Shown one piece after another: positions 23,017 to 31,650 of a stretch of DNA of 64,000 nt. The notes under the pieces were generated by a model, which saw nothing but the letters and a program-made list of their open reading frames with translations, was not told the DNA's origin and searched no databases. Position 1 is the stretch's first letter. The number at the start of each line of letters is the position of its first letter. Origin of the DNA: DASSUW01 sp036257565 (lineage in GTDB: Bacteria; Actinomycetota; Thermoleophilia; Solirubrobacterales; Solirubrobacteraceae); the NCBI GenBank assembly GCA_036257565.1, contig DATAFH010000111.1, forward strand, positions 1 through 64,000. Direction: 5' to 3'. The translations under genes and the position numbers were made by a program.

Positions 23017-24221
23017 GCGGCCAGGCCTGGGTCGGCGAAGATGCGCCGCAGTGACAAGGCCGCCGCTCCCCGCACCGCCGCCTCCGGACCGAGCGTGGAC
23101 GGCATGACCCGCGGCGTCGCCCACGAGGACGCCAGCACGCGTAGCTCCAGCTCGTCCGCGATCGGTGCGGCGAGCCAGGGGGCGAGCTGCGCGAAGGAGC
23201 CACCGAGCACGACGGCCTGGAAGTTGAGCAGGTTCGCGGCGGACGCGATGCCCACCCCCAGCCAGCGGCCCGCCTCCGCCAGCGCCTCGAGCGCGCGCCC
23301 GTCGCCGCCGCGTGCCCGCTCGGCCAGCTCGCGTACCGGCCCGGTCGAGCCGCCGGTGGCCGGCATGTGCGGAAGCCCTGCCCGTCCGAGGAGCGCCTCG
23401 AGCCCCACGAGCGTCTCCAGGCATCCGCGGCTCCCGCAGCCGCACGGGCGGCCGTCGCGCTCGAGCGTCATGTGCCCGAACTCGCCCCCGAACCCACCGC
23501 TGCCCCGGAACAGCTCGCCGCCCACGATCACGCCCGCGCCGACGCCGATCTCGCCCGACACGTAGAGCACGTCGCTGAGTCCGCGCGCCGTGCCCTCCCA
23601 CAGCTCGGCGAGCGCGGCGAGATTGGCCTCGTTTTCGGCAGTCACCGGGAAGCCGGGCTCGCCCAGGCGGCGCCGCAGGTCATCGACCACCGGCACGTCG
23701 GTCCACCCGAGGTTCGGGGCGACGAGCAGCACCCCGCGGTCGGCGTCGACGAGCCCGGGGAGGCCGACCGTGGCGCCCACCGGGCGAAGGCCCTTCTCCT
23801 GCACCGCGGCCAGCGCTTCGGCGGCCAGAGCGGCCAGGTGCTCGAGCACCTCGCCGCCGCTCACCCGGCGGTTGTCGCGCGCCTCGAGCGCGCTGTGGCG
23901 CTCGGTGCCGGAGAGGTCGAGCGCCCGCAGCGCGAGGTAGTCGACGTTGATCTCGAGCCCGAGGGCCACGACGCCGGACGATGAGAGCTCGACCACCTGG
24001 CCCGGCCGCCCGACCGTGCCGCGCCGGTCGAGGCCGCGCTCGTTGAGCAGGTCGAGCTCGATCAGCTCGGTCACGAGGCTCGACACTGTGGTCTTGTTGA
24101 GGCCGGTCTCGACCGCGATCGTGGCGCGCGACCGCGGGCCATGCTCGGACACGTGACGGAGCACGACGCCGAGGTTGTGGCGGCGGACCGCGCGCTGGTT
24201 CGCCAGCCCTCCTCGCTCCAT
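23013..24221 (-). CDS. ROK-family transcriptional repressor (XylR type)
   Basis: This 402-aa protein has an N-terminal winged helix (SRATIAVETGLNKTTVSSLVTELIELDLL) and a ROK sugar-kinase-like domain. ROK features are ALGLEINVDYLAL, EIGVGAGVIVGGELFRGSGGFGGEFGHM, and the zinc-binding CGCGSRGCLETLVG. It probably represses the coupled xylulokinase and perhaps the ABC operon ending 25 bp upstream, releasing DNA on sugar binding. Domain order and length are standard. Confidence 0.9.
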   Translation of the reverse strand: MERGGLANQRAVRRHNLGVVLRHVSEHGPRSRATIAVETGLNKTTVSSLVTELIELDLLNERGLDRRGTVGRPGQVVELSSSGVVALGLEINVDYLALRALDLSGTERHSALEARDNRRVSGGEVLEHLAALAAEALAAVQEKGLRPVGATVGLPGLVDADRGVLLVAPNLGWTDVPVVDDLRRRLGEPGFPVTAENEANLAALAELWEGTARGLSDVLYVSGEIGVGAGVIVGGELFRGSGGFGGEFGHMTLERDGRPCGCGSRGCLETLVGLEALLGRAGLPHMPATGGSTGPVRELAERARGGDGRALEALAEAGRWLGVGIASAANLLNFQAVVLGGSFAQLAPWLAAPIADELELRVLASSWATPRVMPSTLGPEAAVRGAAALSLRRIFADPGLAA

Positions 24222-24246
24222 ATTGTTGACCTTATCCGCGCGAGGG

Positions 24247-24978
24247 TCAGGCCGCGTCCGGCAGCGGCTCGACGCCCAGGAAGCGCTTCTGCGCCTCCGG
24301 GTCGGCGAGCAGCGCCTCGGAGGTGGTCTCGGCGGCGACCGAGCCGGCGACCATGACGATCACCCGCTCGGCCAGCGTCGTCGCCACGCCGAGGTTCTGC
24401 TCGACCACGAGAAGCCCCATCCCGTGCGCCGCCAGGTCCTTGATCGTCTCGATCAGGGTCTCGACGACGGTCGGCGCCAGGCCCTCCGACGGCTCGTCCA
24501 TGATCAGCAGCTTGGGGTTGGTGAGCAGTGCCCGGCCGATCGAGAGCATCTCCTGCTCGCCGCCCGACAGGGAGGTTCCGGACACGTTGCGGCGCTCGGC
24601 GAGGCGGGGGAAGAGCTCGTACACCCGCGCGGGCGTCCACGCGGCGCCGCTCGGAGCGCCCACGATCTGCAGGTGCTCGTCGACGGTCAGCGAGGTGAAG
24701 AGGCGCCGGCCCTGCGGCACGTAGCCGACGCCCGCCTTGGCGATCTTGTAGGCGGGCTTGCCGTGCAGCTCCTCGCCTGTGAGCCGGACGGAGCCTGACG
24801 AGCGCCCGGTCGCGCCGAGCAGCCCCACGATCGCCTTGCAGAGCGTCGACTTGCCCATCCCGTTGCGGCCGATCAGCGCGACGGGCTCGGCCTCCATCGA
24901 CAGGCTCACGCCCTGCAGCACGTGGGCGGGGCCGTAGAAGCCGTCGAGTCCCTCGATCGCGAGCAGCGGCTCAGTCAT
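24247..24978 (-). CDS. livF: HAAT-family ABC transporter ATP-binding protein (LivF-like)
   Basis: This 243-aa ATPase has Walker A GRNGMGKST, the LivF hallmark GYVPQGRRLFTSLTV, signature LSGGEQEMLSIGRAL and Walker B LLIMDEPSEGLAP. It energises the branched-chain-type permease encoded upstream. I chose the ATG at 24978, which overlaps the livG stop by 8 nt, over the ATG 12 nt earlier. It is the last gene of the transporter operon. Confidence 0.92.
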   Translation of the reverse strand: MTEPLLAIEGLDGFYGPAHVLQGVSLSMEAEPVALIGRNGMGKSTLCKAIVGLLGATGRSSGSVRLTGEELHGKPAYKIAKAGVGYVPQGRRLFTSLTVDEHLQIVGAPSGAAWTPARVYELFPRLAERRNVSGTSLSGGEQEMLSIGRALLTNPKLLIMDEPSEGLAPTVVETLIETIKDLAAHGMGLLVVEQNLGVATTLAERVIVMVAGSVAAETTSEALLADPEAQKRFLGVEPLPDAA

Positions 24979-25753
24979 GCCCGATCCCACTCCCCAGGTA
25001 GAGGTCGTGGACCGTCTGGTCGGCCCGGATCTCGTCCGGCGTGCCCTCCACGATGATCGCGCCGTCGTGCATCATCGTCACCCACTGCGCCACGCGCAGC
25101 GCGACGTCCATGTCGTGCTCGATCAGGACCAGCGTGATCGACGGGTCGAGCGAGAGCAGCAGCTCGGTCAGCCTCCCGCGCTCGGCGCGCGAGAGGCCGG
25201 CGGCCGGCTCGTCGAGCATCATCAGCTTGGGATTCGACGCGCGCGCCATGCCGACCTCGAGCTGGCGCTGCTCCCCGTGCGAGAGGTCGGCCACGAGCGA
25301 CGGCAGGCGGGTCTCGAGCCCCACCGCCGCGGCCATCGCCCGCGCCGCCTCTCGCAGCTCGCCGTCGGCTCGCGACGGGACCATGCGCAGGTGCCCGTTG
25401 CTGACCCCGAGGACGGCGAGATAGAGGTTGTCCTCGACCGAGAGGCCAAGGAACAGCCGTGACGTCTGGAAGGTGCGCGACAGGCCCATGCGGGCCCGCT
25501 TGCGCGCCGGCGCGTGGGTGACGTCCTCCCCGAACAGCTCGACGCTCCCCGAGCTGGGTGGGAACTCGCCCGAGATCAGGTTGAACAGCGTCGTCTTGCC
25601 GGCGCCGTTGGGTCCCAGGATCGCCCGCCGCTCCCCGGGGCGGACGTCGAGGTGCACGTCGCGCACGGCGAGCACGCCGCCGAAGCGCCGGCCGACCCCC
25701 CGCAGGCGGAGGATCGGCGCGGCGCCGTCAGCGGATGTCCGAGGTGCGGCCAC
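24971..25753 (-). CDS. livG: HAAT-family ABC transporter ATP-binding protein (LivG-like)
   Basis: This 260-aa ATPase has GPNGAGKTTLFNLISG, the LivG marker GLSRTFQTSRLF, LSHGEQRQLEVGMA and Walker B LMMLDEPAAGLS, with the His switch in LIEHDMDVAL. It pairs with LivF as the ATPase dimer of a branched-chain/hydrophobic amino acid transporter family member. GTG start. It lies 4 bp after the binding-protein gene. Confidence 0.92.
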   Translation of the reverse strand: MAAPRTSADGAAPILRLRGVGRRFGGVLAVRDVHLDVRPGERRAILGPNGAGKTTLFNLISGEFPPSSGSVELFGEDVTHAPARKRARMGLSRTFQTSRLFLGLSVEDNLYLAVLGVSNGHLRMVPSRADGELREAARAMAAAVGLETRLPSLVADLSHGEQRQLEVGMARASNPKLMMLDEPAAGLSRAERGRLTELLLSLDPSITLVLIEHDMDVALRVAQWVTMMHDGAIIVEGTPDEIRADQTVHDLYLGSGIGHD

Positions 25754-25757
25754 GGTC

Positions 25758-27173
25758 CTACTTCGAGAAGTCGACCTCCTCGGCGTTGCCGACCCAGGGC
25801 GGGGCGTCGCCCGTCGCGCACTTCGGGTTCGTGCGGTCCGGGGCCGGCGTGTCGGGCGTGAAGAACCCGTTGAACGTCTGGTCGACCTCTGGGATGCGGC
25901 GGAACGTCTGCACGTCCGGCACGCCGTCGCCGTTGGCGTCCTTGACGATCTTCTTGACGTAGACGTCGGAGATCGCCTGGTGGCGCTCGTCCAGCTTGAC
26001 GTCGCCCCACGGCGCCTCGTCGCCGGTGAGCGTCACGTCGGCCAGCTCCTGCTGGAGCTTGGACTGGTCCGAGACGTCGCCTCCTGCGGCCTCGAGGCCC
26101 TTGATGAGCGCGGTCATGCCCGTGTAGTAGCCGTAGGTGAAGACCGACGGGCCGAGCCCGGCGATCTCGTCGCCGTAGGCCTCCTTGAGGCCGTCGATGT
26201 ACGTCTTCACGTCAGGCTCGGTCGAGTCCGCCGCGGTCATCGCCGCGGTGGCGCCGCCGACCAGCGACTTCCCGACCTCCTTGAGCACCAGCGGGTCGTC
26301 CCAGAACACATTGCCGAGCATCCGCTCGGTGTCGACGCGGCCCTTCTGCTCCTGGTACTGCTTGATGAAGGAGATCAGCCCAGCGCCGCCGATGCCCACG
26401 TACAGGCCGTCGACGTTGTCCGGGATCTGCGAGATGTAGGACGAGTAGTCCTCCTCGCCGAGCGGCGCCCAGATGCGCTTGTTGACCTTGCCGCCGATCG
26501 CGCAGAACTCGGCCACGAAGCCGGCCAGCGACGTGTACGGGAACGAGTAGTCGTCGCCGATGATCGCGGCGGTCTTCCAGCCGAGGTCGTTGTAGGCGTA
26601 GTCGCCAAGGCCGGCCGACCACTGCGCGCCGTCCGGGTGGTAGCGGTAGAAGTTGGGCGCCTGCACCTTCAGCGTCGAGTCCTGCGCGCCGGCGATGCCG
26701 TTGACGAACGTCTTGTCCGGGTGCTCCTTGGCGTAGTTGGCGACCGCGATGCCCTCGTCACCGGACAGCGGCCCGATCATGACGTCGGCGTCCTGCTGCT
26801 CCATCAGGCGCCGCGTCTCCTCGATCGCCTTGTCGGCCGTGTCGTCCGCGCAACCGTAGCTGACGATCTCCACGTCCTTGCCGCCGATCTTGGCGCCCGT
26901 GACGCCGTCGCTCGGCTTGTCGCCCTTCGGTTTGGCGCCCGCGTACTTGATCAGCGCGAGGTTCGCGCCCGAGATCGTCGGCTCGAAGAACGAGCCGAAC
27001 GTCCCCTCGCAGTCCGACAGGAAGCCGATCTTGATCGTGCCGCCGCCGCTCGACTGCTCGGTCGAGGTCCCTCCGCCGCCCGAATCGTCGTCGTCGTCGC
27101 CGCCACAGCCGGCAGCGACCACAGCGAGGGCCGCCAGCACCCCGACCAGCGCCCATGTCCTATGTCCCTTCAA
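25758..27173 (-). CDS. Type-1 periplasmic-binding lipoprotein of HAAT ABC transporter
   Basis: This 471-aa solute-binding protein has a lipoprotein signal (LAALAVVAAGCGGDDDDD) and an acidic/Gly-Ser linker. A LivJ/LivK-type fold starts TIKIGFLSDCEGTFGSFFEPT and includes VMIGPLSGDEGIAVANYA and AAIIGDDYSFPY. It is longer than LivK (about 345 aa). The ligand cannot be read from sequence. Its neighbours (polyol/sugar enzymes, xylulokinase, ROK) suggest a non-amino-acid substrate. The TTG start overlaps the permease gene by 14 nt. Confidence 0.88.
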   Translation of the reverse strand: MKGHRTWALVGVLAALAVVAAGCGGDDDDDSGGGGTSTEQSSGGGTIKIGFLSDCEGTFGSFFEPTISGANLALIKYAGAKPKGDKPSDGVTGAKIGGKDVEIVSYGCADDTADKAIEETRRLMEQQDADVMIGPLSGDEGIAVANYAKEHPDKTFVNGIAGAQDSTLKVQAPNFYRYHPDGAQWSAGLGDYAYNDLGWKTAAIIGDDYSFPYTSLAGFVAEFCAIGGKVNKRIWAPLGEEDYSSYISQIPDNVDGLYVGIGGAGLISFIKQYQEQKGRVDTERMLGNVFWDDPLVLKEVGKSLVGGATAAMTAADSTEPDVKTYIDGLKEAYGDEIAGLGPSVFTYGYYTGMTALIKGLEAAGGDVSDQSKLQQELADVTLTGDEAPWGDVKLDERHQAISDVYVKKIVKDANGDGVPDVQTFRRIPEVDQTFNGFFTPDTPAPDRTNPKCATGDAPPWVGNAEEVDFSK

Positions 27174-28191
27174 GACTTCTCCTCCTCCTCCAGATGGACA
27201 GATTTGGCCGCCAGCGGATCTCGTCCCAGATCCCGACCAGGCCGCCGGGCGAGAGGAGGACGATGATCAGGAAGACGACTCCGATCAGCGTGTTGAAGCG
27301 AGCGGGGCCGAGGACGTTGCCGACTTCGGGGATCCACTCGCGCGAGTAGTTGTCGATCAGCGCGTAGGCGAGCGCCCCCACCCAGGCGCCCTCGAGCCGG
27401 TAGAGGCCGCCGATGACCGCGATGATGAGGACGTCGATCGTCTGCGCCAGGTTGATCGACCCCGGCGTGATGCGGCGGTTGTACCAGACCGACAGCACGC
27501 CGGCGATGGCCGCCACGAACGCCGCGACGCCGAACGCCAGGGTCCGGTGCAGCGTGACGTCGAAGCCCAGCGCGCGCATGCGGGCGGGCTCGTCGCGCAC
27601 GCCCTGCAGGCCGAGCCCGAACGCCGTGCGCGACAGGCCCCCGAGGAGCAGGAACACCCCCACGGCGACCACCAGCGTCACGAAGTACCGGGGCACCGGG
27701 TCCTGCTCAGGGCTCCCGAGCAGGCCCGGCAGGTCCACGTTGTTCACGCCCCCGAAGCCCGACAGCTGCGTGACCTGCGAGAAGAAGTAGAACACGAGCA
27801 CGCTGAAGGCGAGCGTGATCATCAGGAAGTAGATCCCCTCGCTGCGCGCCGCGATCCAGCCGAAGCCCAGGCCGACCACCGTCGCCACCACGAGCGCGGC
27901 CACGACCGCGAGCCACGGGTTCCACGCCGCCGAGCTGCCGCCGTCGGCCAGCACGAGGTTCGCGTAGGTCATGCCGGCGACCCCGTAGATGCCGACCTGG
28001 GCGAGCGACACCATGCCGCCATAGGCGGCGAGGAAGATCAGGCTGGCCGCCGCGACGCCGAGCCACAGCGCCTTCGTGAGGATCACGGTGAGGAAGAAGT
28101 CCGACGTGACGAGCGGCGCCAGCGCCGCGATCAGCACGACGACGCCGAGGGCGAGCCAGGAGAGCCGCCCGGTGGTCACCACGGGGTTCAC
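27160..28191 (-). CDS. livM: HAAT-family ABC permease (LivM-like)
   Basis: This 343-aa integral membrane protein has about nine hydrophobic segments. It shows the LivM landmarks SLIFLAAYGGMVSLAQVGIYGVAGM and the EAA-like region GVRDEPARMRALGFDV before FGVAAFVAAIAGVLS. It forms the channel with LivH. The GTG start overlaps the livH stop by 4 nt. Confidence 0.92.
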   Translation of the reverse strand: MNPVVTTGRLSWLALGVVVLIAALAPLVTSDFFLTVILTKALWLGVAAASLIFLAAYGGMVSLAQVGIYGVAGMTYANLVLADGGSSAAWNPWLAVVAALVVATVVGLGFGWIAARSEGIYFLMITLAFSVLVFYFFSQVTQLSGFGGVNNVDLPGLLGSPEQDPVPRYFVTLVVAVGVFLLLGGLSRTAFGLGLQGVRDEPARMRALGFDVTLHRTLAFGVAAFVAAIAGVLSVWYNRRITPGSINLAQTIDVLIIAVIGGLYRLEGAWVGALAYALIDNYSREWIPEVGNVLGPARFNTLIGVVFLIIVLLSPGGLVGIWDEIRWRPNLSIWRRRRSLEGT

Positions 28192-29222
28192 GCCGGCCTC
28201 CCGAACAGGCCGAGCGGCCGCACCGCGAGCACGCCGACGAGCAGCGCGAACGTGACGATGATCGAGTAGTTCGTGAGGTCGGTGTCGCCGAACACGAGGT
28301 AGACGTCCGCGTACGCGTCGACGAGGCCCAGCGCGATCGCCCCGATCGCCGCGCCGCCGAGCGACCCCATGCCGCCGATGATCACGACGATCAGCGAGTT
28401 GAGCAGGAACGCCGTGTCCTGCCCGGGCGCGAGCGAGAGCATCGTCCCGCCCAGCACGCCGCCGAAGCCCGCGAGCATCGCGCCGAGGAAGAACGCGCCG
28501 GCGAAGACGAGCTGCACGTTGATCCCGAGCGCGGAGACCATGTCACGGTCGTCCACGCCGGCGCGCACGATCTTCCCGAACCGCGTGCGCTTGATGATCA
28601 GCCACAGCGCGAGCCCGATCAGCAGCGCCGAGCCGAGCACGATCACCCCGCGGAAGAAGCCGAAGCGCACGTCGCCCGGGAGCAGCACGCTCGTCGGCCA
28701 CGACGAGGGCGTCGCGATGTCCTTCGAGATGCCGCCGAAGCGCGCGAGCATCTGGTCGCCGATGATCACCGACAGCGCGATCGTGATCAGCGCCTGGCGC
28801 AGGTCCTGGCCCTGGTTCCAGCGCAGGAAGACCTGCTGGATCGCGACGCCGACGAACCCGATGATCAGCGTGGCGAGCACCAGCGGGACGACCCAGGCGG
28901 CGAGGCCGTACTCGGTGTCCGAGGCGCCGCTAAGCGACAGGCCGAGGCCCGAGTCGTCCTTGAACCACGCGTCCTGCATCTCGAGCGCGAGGTAGCCGCC
29001 GAGCAGGTACAGCGACCCGTGCGCCATGTTGACCACGCGCATGAGCCCGAAGATCAGCGTGAAGCCGCTGGCCACGACGAAGTAGAGCGCGGCCAGCGTC
29101 GTGCCGTTCAGCGTCACGATGACGAACTGGCGCAGGTCGTCGGCGGCCTTGACCGCCAGAAAGACCGCCACGAGGACAGCCACGGCGAGCCCGGCGATGC
29201 GCTTCGGGTCCCTCGTTCGCAT
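28188..29222 (-). CDS. livH: HAAT-family ABC permease (LivH-like)
   Basis: This 344-aa polytopic protein contains LNGTTLAALYFVVASGFTLIFGLMRVVNMAHGSLYLLGGY, the LivH signature, and the EAA-like GVDDRDMVSALGIN. It is the first gene of the transporter operon. A -35 TTGACA (minus strand, 29265-29260) and a -10 TTCAAT (29241-29236) with 18-bp spacing lie 13 nt before the ATG, so the transcript has a very short leader. Confidence 0.92.
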   Translation of the reverse strand: MRTRDPKRIAGLAVAVLVAVFLAVKAADDLRQFVIVTLNGTTLAALYFVVASGFTLIFGLMRVVNMAHGSLYLLGGYLALEMQDAWFKDDSGLGLSLSGASDTEYGLAAWVVPLVLATLIIGFVGVAIQQVFLRWNQGQDLRQALITIALSVIIGDQMLARFGGISKDIATPSSWPTSVLLPGDVRFGFFRGVIVLGSALLIGLALWLIIKRTRFGKIVRAGVDDRDMVSALGINVQLVFAGAFFLGAMLAGFGGVLGGTMLSLAPGQDTAFLLNSLIVVIIGGMGSLGGAAIGAIALGLVDAYADVYLVFGDTDLTNYSIIVTFALLVGVLAVRPLGLFGRPA

Positions 29223-29224
29223 GT

Positions 29225-29266
29225 GCTTGACAGGAATTGAAAGCTGATGCAGAGTTATTTGTCAAG
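29225..29266. promoter_or_regulatory. Divergent promoter/operator between ABC operon and catabolic operon
   Basis: Inverted CTTGACA (29226-29232) and TGTCAAG (29260-29266) each supply a perfect TTGACA -35, one per strand. The minus promoter has a matching -10 (TTCAAT). The plus side lacks a good -10. The 7-bp arms 27 bp apart could also be a regulator site coordinating transporter and catabolic genes. The region is AT-rich compared with both flanks. Confidence 0.5.
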
Positions 29267-29291
29267 TTATGAAGAGTCCTGGAAGGCGCCC

Positions 29292-30716
29292 TTGACCACG
29301 ATCAGCCCGGGAGCGCTCGCGGACGCCGAGACCGCCCTCTCCTCGGCCCTTGGCGCCGCGGTTATAACCGCGCCGCGGGAGCTCGACGCCTACACCGCCG
29401 ACACTTATTGGCCCGCGCTGGCCGCAAAGGCCGCTGGGACGCCGCTCGCGCGGCCTGACGTCGTCGTACGGCCACGCACCGAGGAGGACGTGGCGACCGT
29501 GCTCGCGATCGCCCACTCGCACCGCGTCCCGGTCGTCCCGTGGGGCGGCGGCTCGGGCACCCAGGGCGGCGCGCTGGCGATCCACGGCGGCATCGTCGTC
29601 GACCTTCGGGCGCTCGACGCGGTGATCGAAGTCGACGAGCTCTCGATGACCGTCACCGTGCAGGCCGGCAAGAACGGCCGCGAGCTGGAGGCGGAGCTGA
29701 ACGCCCGCGGGCTGATGCTCCCCCACTACCCCGCGTCGGTCGAGTGGGCGACGGTCGGCGGCTACATCGCGGCCCGCGGCTCCGGCGTGCTCTCGACCCG
29801 CTACGGCAAGATCGAGGACCTCGTGCTCTCGCTGCGCGTGGCGACGCCGGCCACCGGGCTGCTCGAGACCGTGTCGGCGCCCCGCCACGCGGTCGGGCCG
29901 GAGCTGACGCAGCTCTTCGTCGGCTCGGAGGGGACGCTGGGGATCGTCACGCGGGCCACGCTCCAGGTCGTGCCCATCCCGGAGGCGCGGCGCTTCGCGG
30001 CGGTGGCGTTCCCCGGCGTGGGCGCCGGCATCGGCGCCATCCGGCGGGCGCTCCAGCTCGGGCACCGGCCGTCGGTCGTGCGCATGTACGACGAGGAGGC
30101 GACGCGGCTCGCGTTCTCCCCCGTCGTCGGCGAGGAGCTGTCGGGCGTCTACACCGTGCTCGCGTTCGAGGGCGAGGCCGAGGCGGCCGCGCTCGAGGAG
30201 CGGCGGGTGCTCGAGCTGGCCGCCGGCGCGGGCGCCGAGGTGCTCGACCCGGCGCTCGGGCAGCGCTGGTGGGACCGCCGCTACGACTTCTACCACCCGC
30301 CCCACCAGCCCGAGCTCCCGGCCATCTGGGGCACGCTCGACGTGGTCGCGAGCTATGCCCGCATCGAGGCGGTCTACGAGGCTTTGCGGACCGCCGTGCG
30401 CGAGCCGTACCGCTCTGCGGGCCTCGAGCTGCGCATGCACTTCTCGCACTGGTACACGTGGGGCACGATGATCTACGGACGCTTCGTGGTGCCGGACGGC
30501 GGGCCGGACGCGCTCGCGCTCCACGACCGCATCTGGGAGGACGGCATGACCGCGGCGCTCGACGCGGGAGCGGTGATCAACGACCACCACGGCGTCGGCA
30601 TCAAGCTCGGCCCGTACATGCGCCGCCAGCACGGCGCGGCGCTCGACGCGATGCGGCAGATCAAGGCCGCGCTGGACCCGCACGACGTGATGAACCCCGG
30701 CAAGCTCGGCCTGTAG
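29292..30716 (+). CDS. FAD-linked oxidase (GlcD / alkyl-DHAP-synthase-like)
   Basis: This 474-aa VAO/PCMH-family flavoprotein has the FAD-binding block RPRTEEDVATVLAIAHSHRVPVVPWGGGSGT, GGIVVDL, VEWATVGGYIAARGSGVLSTRYG and GSEGTLGIVT. Its C-terminal domain ends HHGVGIKLG, then LDPHDVMNPGKLGL. Relatives oxidise 2-hydroxy acids (glycolate, D-lactate) or make alkyl-DHAP; here a sugar acid or polyol is likely given the neighbours. The TTG at 29292 has GGAAGG five bases upstream. The ATG at 29247 is possible but would place the AT-rich operator inside the gene. Confidence 0.85.
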   Translation: MTTISPGALADAETALSSALGAAVITAPRELDAYTADTYWPALAAKAAGTPLARPDVVVRPRTEEDVATVLAIAHSHRVPVVPWGGGSGTQGGALAIHGGIVVDLRALDAVIEVDELSMTVTVQAGKNGRELEAELNARGLMLPHYPASVEWATVGGYIAARGSGVLSTRYGKIEDLVLSLRVATPATGLLETVSAPRHAVGPELTQLFVGSEGTLGIVTRATLQVVPIPEARRFAAVAFPGVGAGIGAIRRALQLGHRPSVVRMYDEEATRLAFSPVVGEELSGVYTVLAFEGEAEAAALEERRVLELAAGAGAEVLDPALGQRWWDRRYDFYHPPHQPELPAIWGTLDVVASYARIEAVYEALRTAVREPYRSAGLELRMHFSHWYTWGTMIYGRFVVPDGGPDALALHDRIWEDGMTAALDAGAVINDHHGVGIKLGPYMRRQHGAALDAMRQIKAALDPHDVMNPGKLGL

Positions 30717-30736
30717 TCCGAGGGGAGGAGACCCAT

Positions 30737-31645
30737 ATGAAGGTGGCCATGCACAACTGGATGCGGCCCGAGCCGATCGAGACGACGATCACCCGGCTCG
30801 GCCGCAGCGGCTACGACGGGATCGAGATCTCGGGCGAGCCCGCGCTCTACGACTCGGACGCCGTCAAGCGGATGCTCGACGACAACGGACTCGAGTGCTG
30901 GGGCTCGGTGACGCTCATGACGGGCGGCCGCGACCTCGTGCACGAGGACCACTACGTGCGGCTGGCGAGCGTGCAGTACGTGAAGGACTGCCTGTCGCTC
31001 GTCGCCGGCCTCGGCGGCAGCATCCTCACGATCGTCCCCTCGACGGTCGGCAAGGTCGTCCCTATGGCCTCGCCCGAGGAGGAGTGGGAGTGGGCCGTCA
31101 ACGGCCTCAAGGAGTGCCAGGCGCACGCGGAGGAGGTCGGCGTGCGGATCGGGCTCGAACCGCTCAACCGCTTCGAGACGTACTTCCTCAACCGCGCCGA
31201 CCAGGCGGTCCAGCTCGCCAAGGACGTCGGCGGCAACTGCGGCGTGACGCTTGACATCTTCCACATGAACATCGAGGAGGCCGACTGGGCGCAGGCGATC
31301 CGCGACACAGGTGACCACCTCGTCGACTTCCACGTCGCCGACAACAACCGCCTGCCCTGCGGGCAGGGCGCGATCGATTGGGACCAGCTCGTGCGCGAGC
31401 TGATCGGGATCGGCTACGACGACTACTTGACGGTCGAGTTCGTGGTGCCGGTCGACCGCACGCCGCTCTCCACGCGCCAGGAGATCGCCGACGCCGCCGA
31501 CGCCGGCGCGAGCCAGGGGATGGAGCAGTTCCTGCGCGACCACGGCACCGGCGCGCTGCCGGAGCACTACTACGACCGGTACGTCCAGGAGTCGATCGAC
31601 CGGCTGCGCAAGGCGCTGTCAGCGGCCGAGGGCGCGGCGGTCTGA
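30737..31645 (+). CDS. Sugar phosphate isomerase/epimerase-like TIM-barrel protein
   Basis: This 302-aa AP-endonuclease-2/xylose-isomerase-like barrel begins MKVAMHNWMRPEPIETTI. Likely metal ligands are the Glu in IGLEPLNRFE, the Asp in VTLDIFHMNIEE, the His in VDFHVADNNR and the Glu in YLTVEFVVP. Such enzymes epimerise keto-sugars (D-tagatose 3-epimerase, IolO, IolE/IolI). GGGGAGGAG lies before the ATG. It follows the oxidase by 20 bp in one operon. Confidence 0.88.
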   Translation: MKVAMHNWMRPEPIETTITRLGRSGYDGIEISGEPALYDSDAVKRMLDDNGLECWGSVTLMTGGRDLVHEDHYVRLASVQYVKDCLSLVAGLGGSILTIVPSTVGKVVPMASPEEEWEWAVNGLKECQAHAEEVGVRIGLEPLNRFETYFLNRADQAVQLAKDVGGNCGVTLDIFHMNIEEADWAQAIRDTGDHLVDFHVADNNRLPCGQGAIDWDQLVRELIGIGYDDYLTVEFVVPVDRTPLSTRQEIADAADAGASQGMEQFLRDHGTGALPEHYYDRYVQESIDRLRKALSAAEGAAV

Positions 31646-31650
31646 GCGCG

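Noticed and set aside
25428..27266. 612-codon plus-strand frame
   Set aside because: It is antisense to the livG/binding-protein genes, with no recognisable domain.
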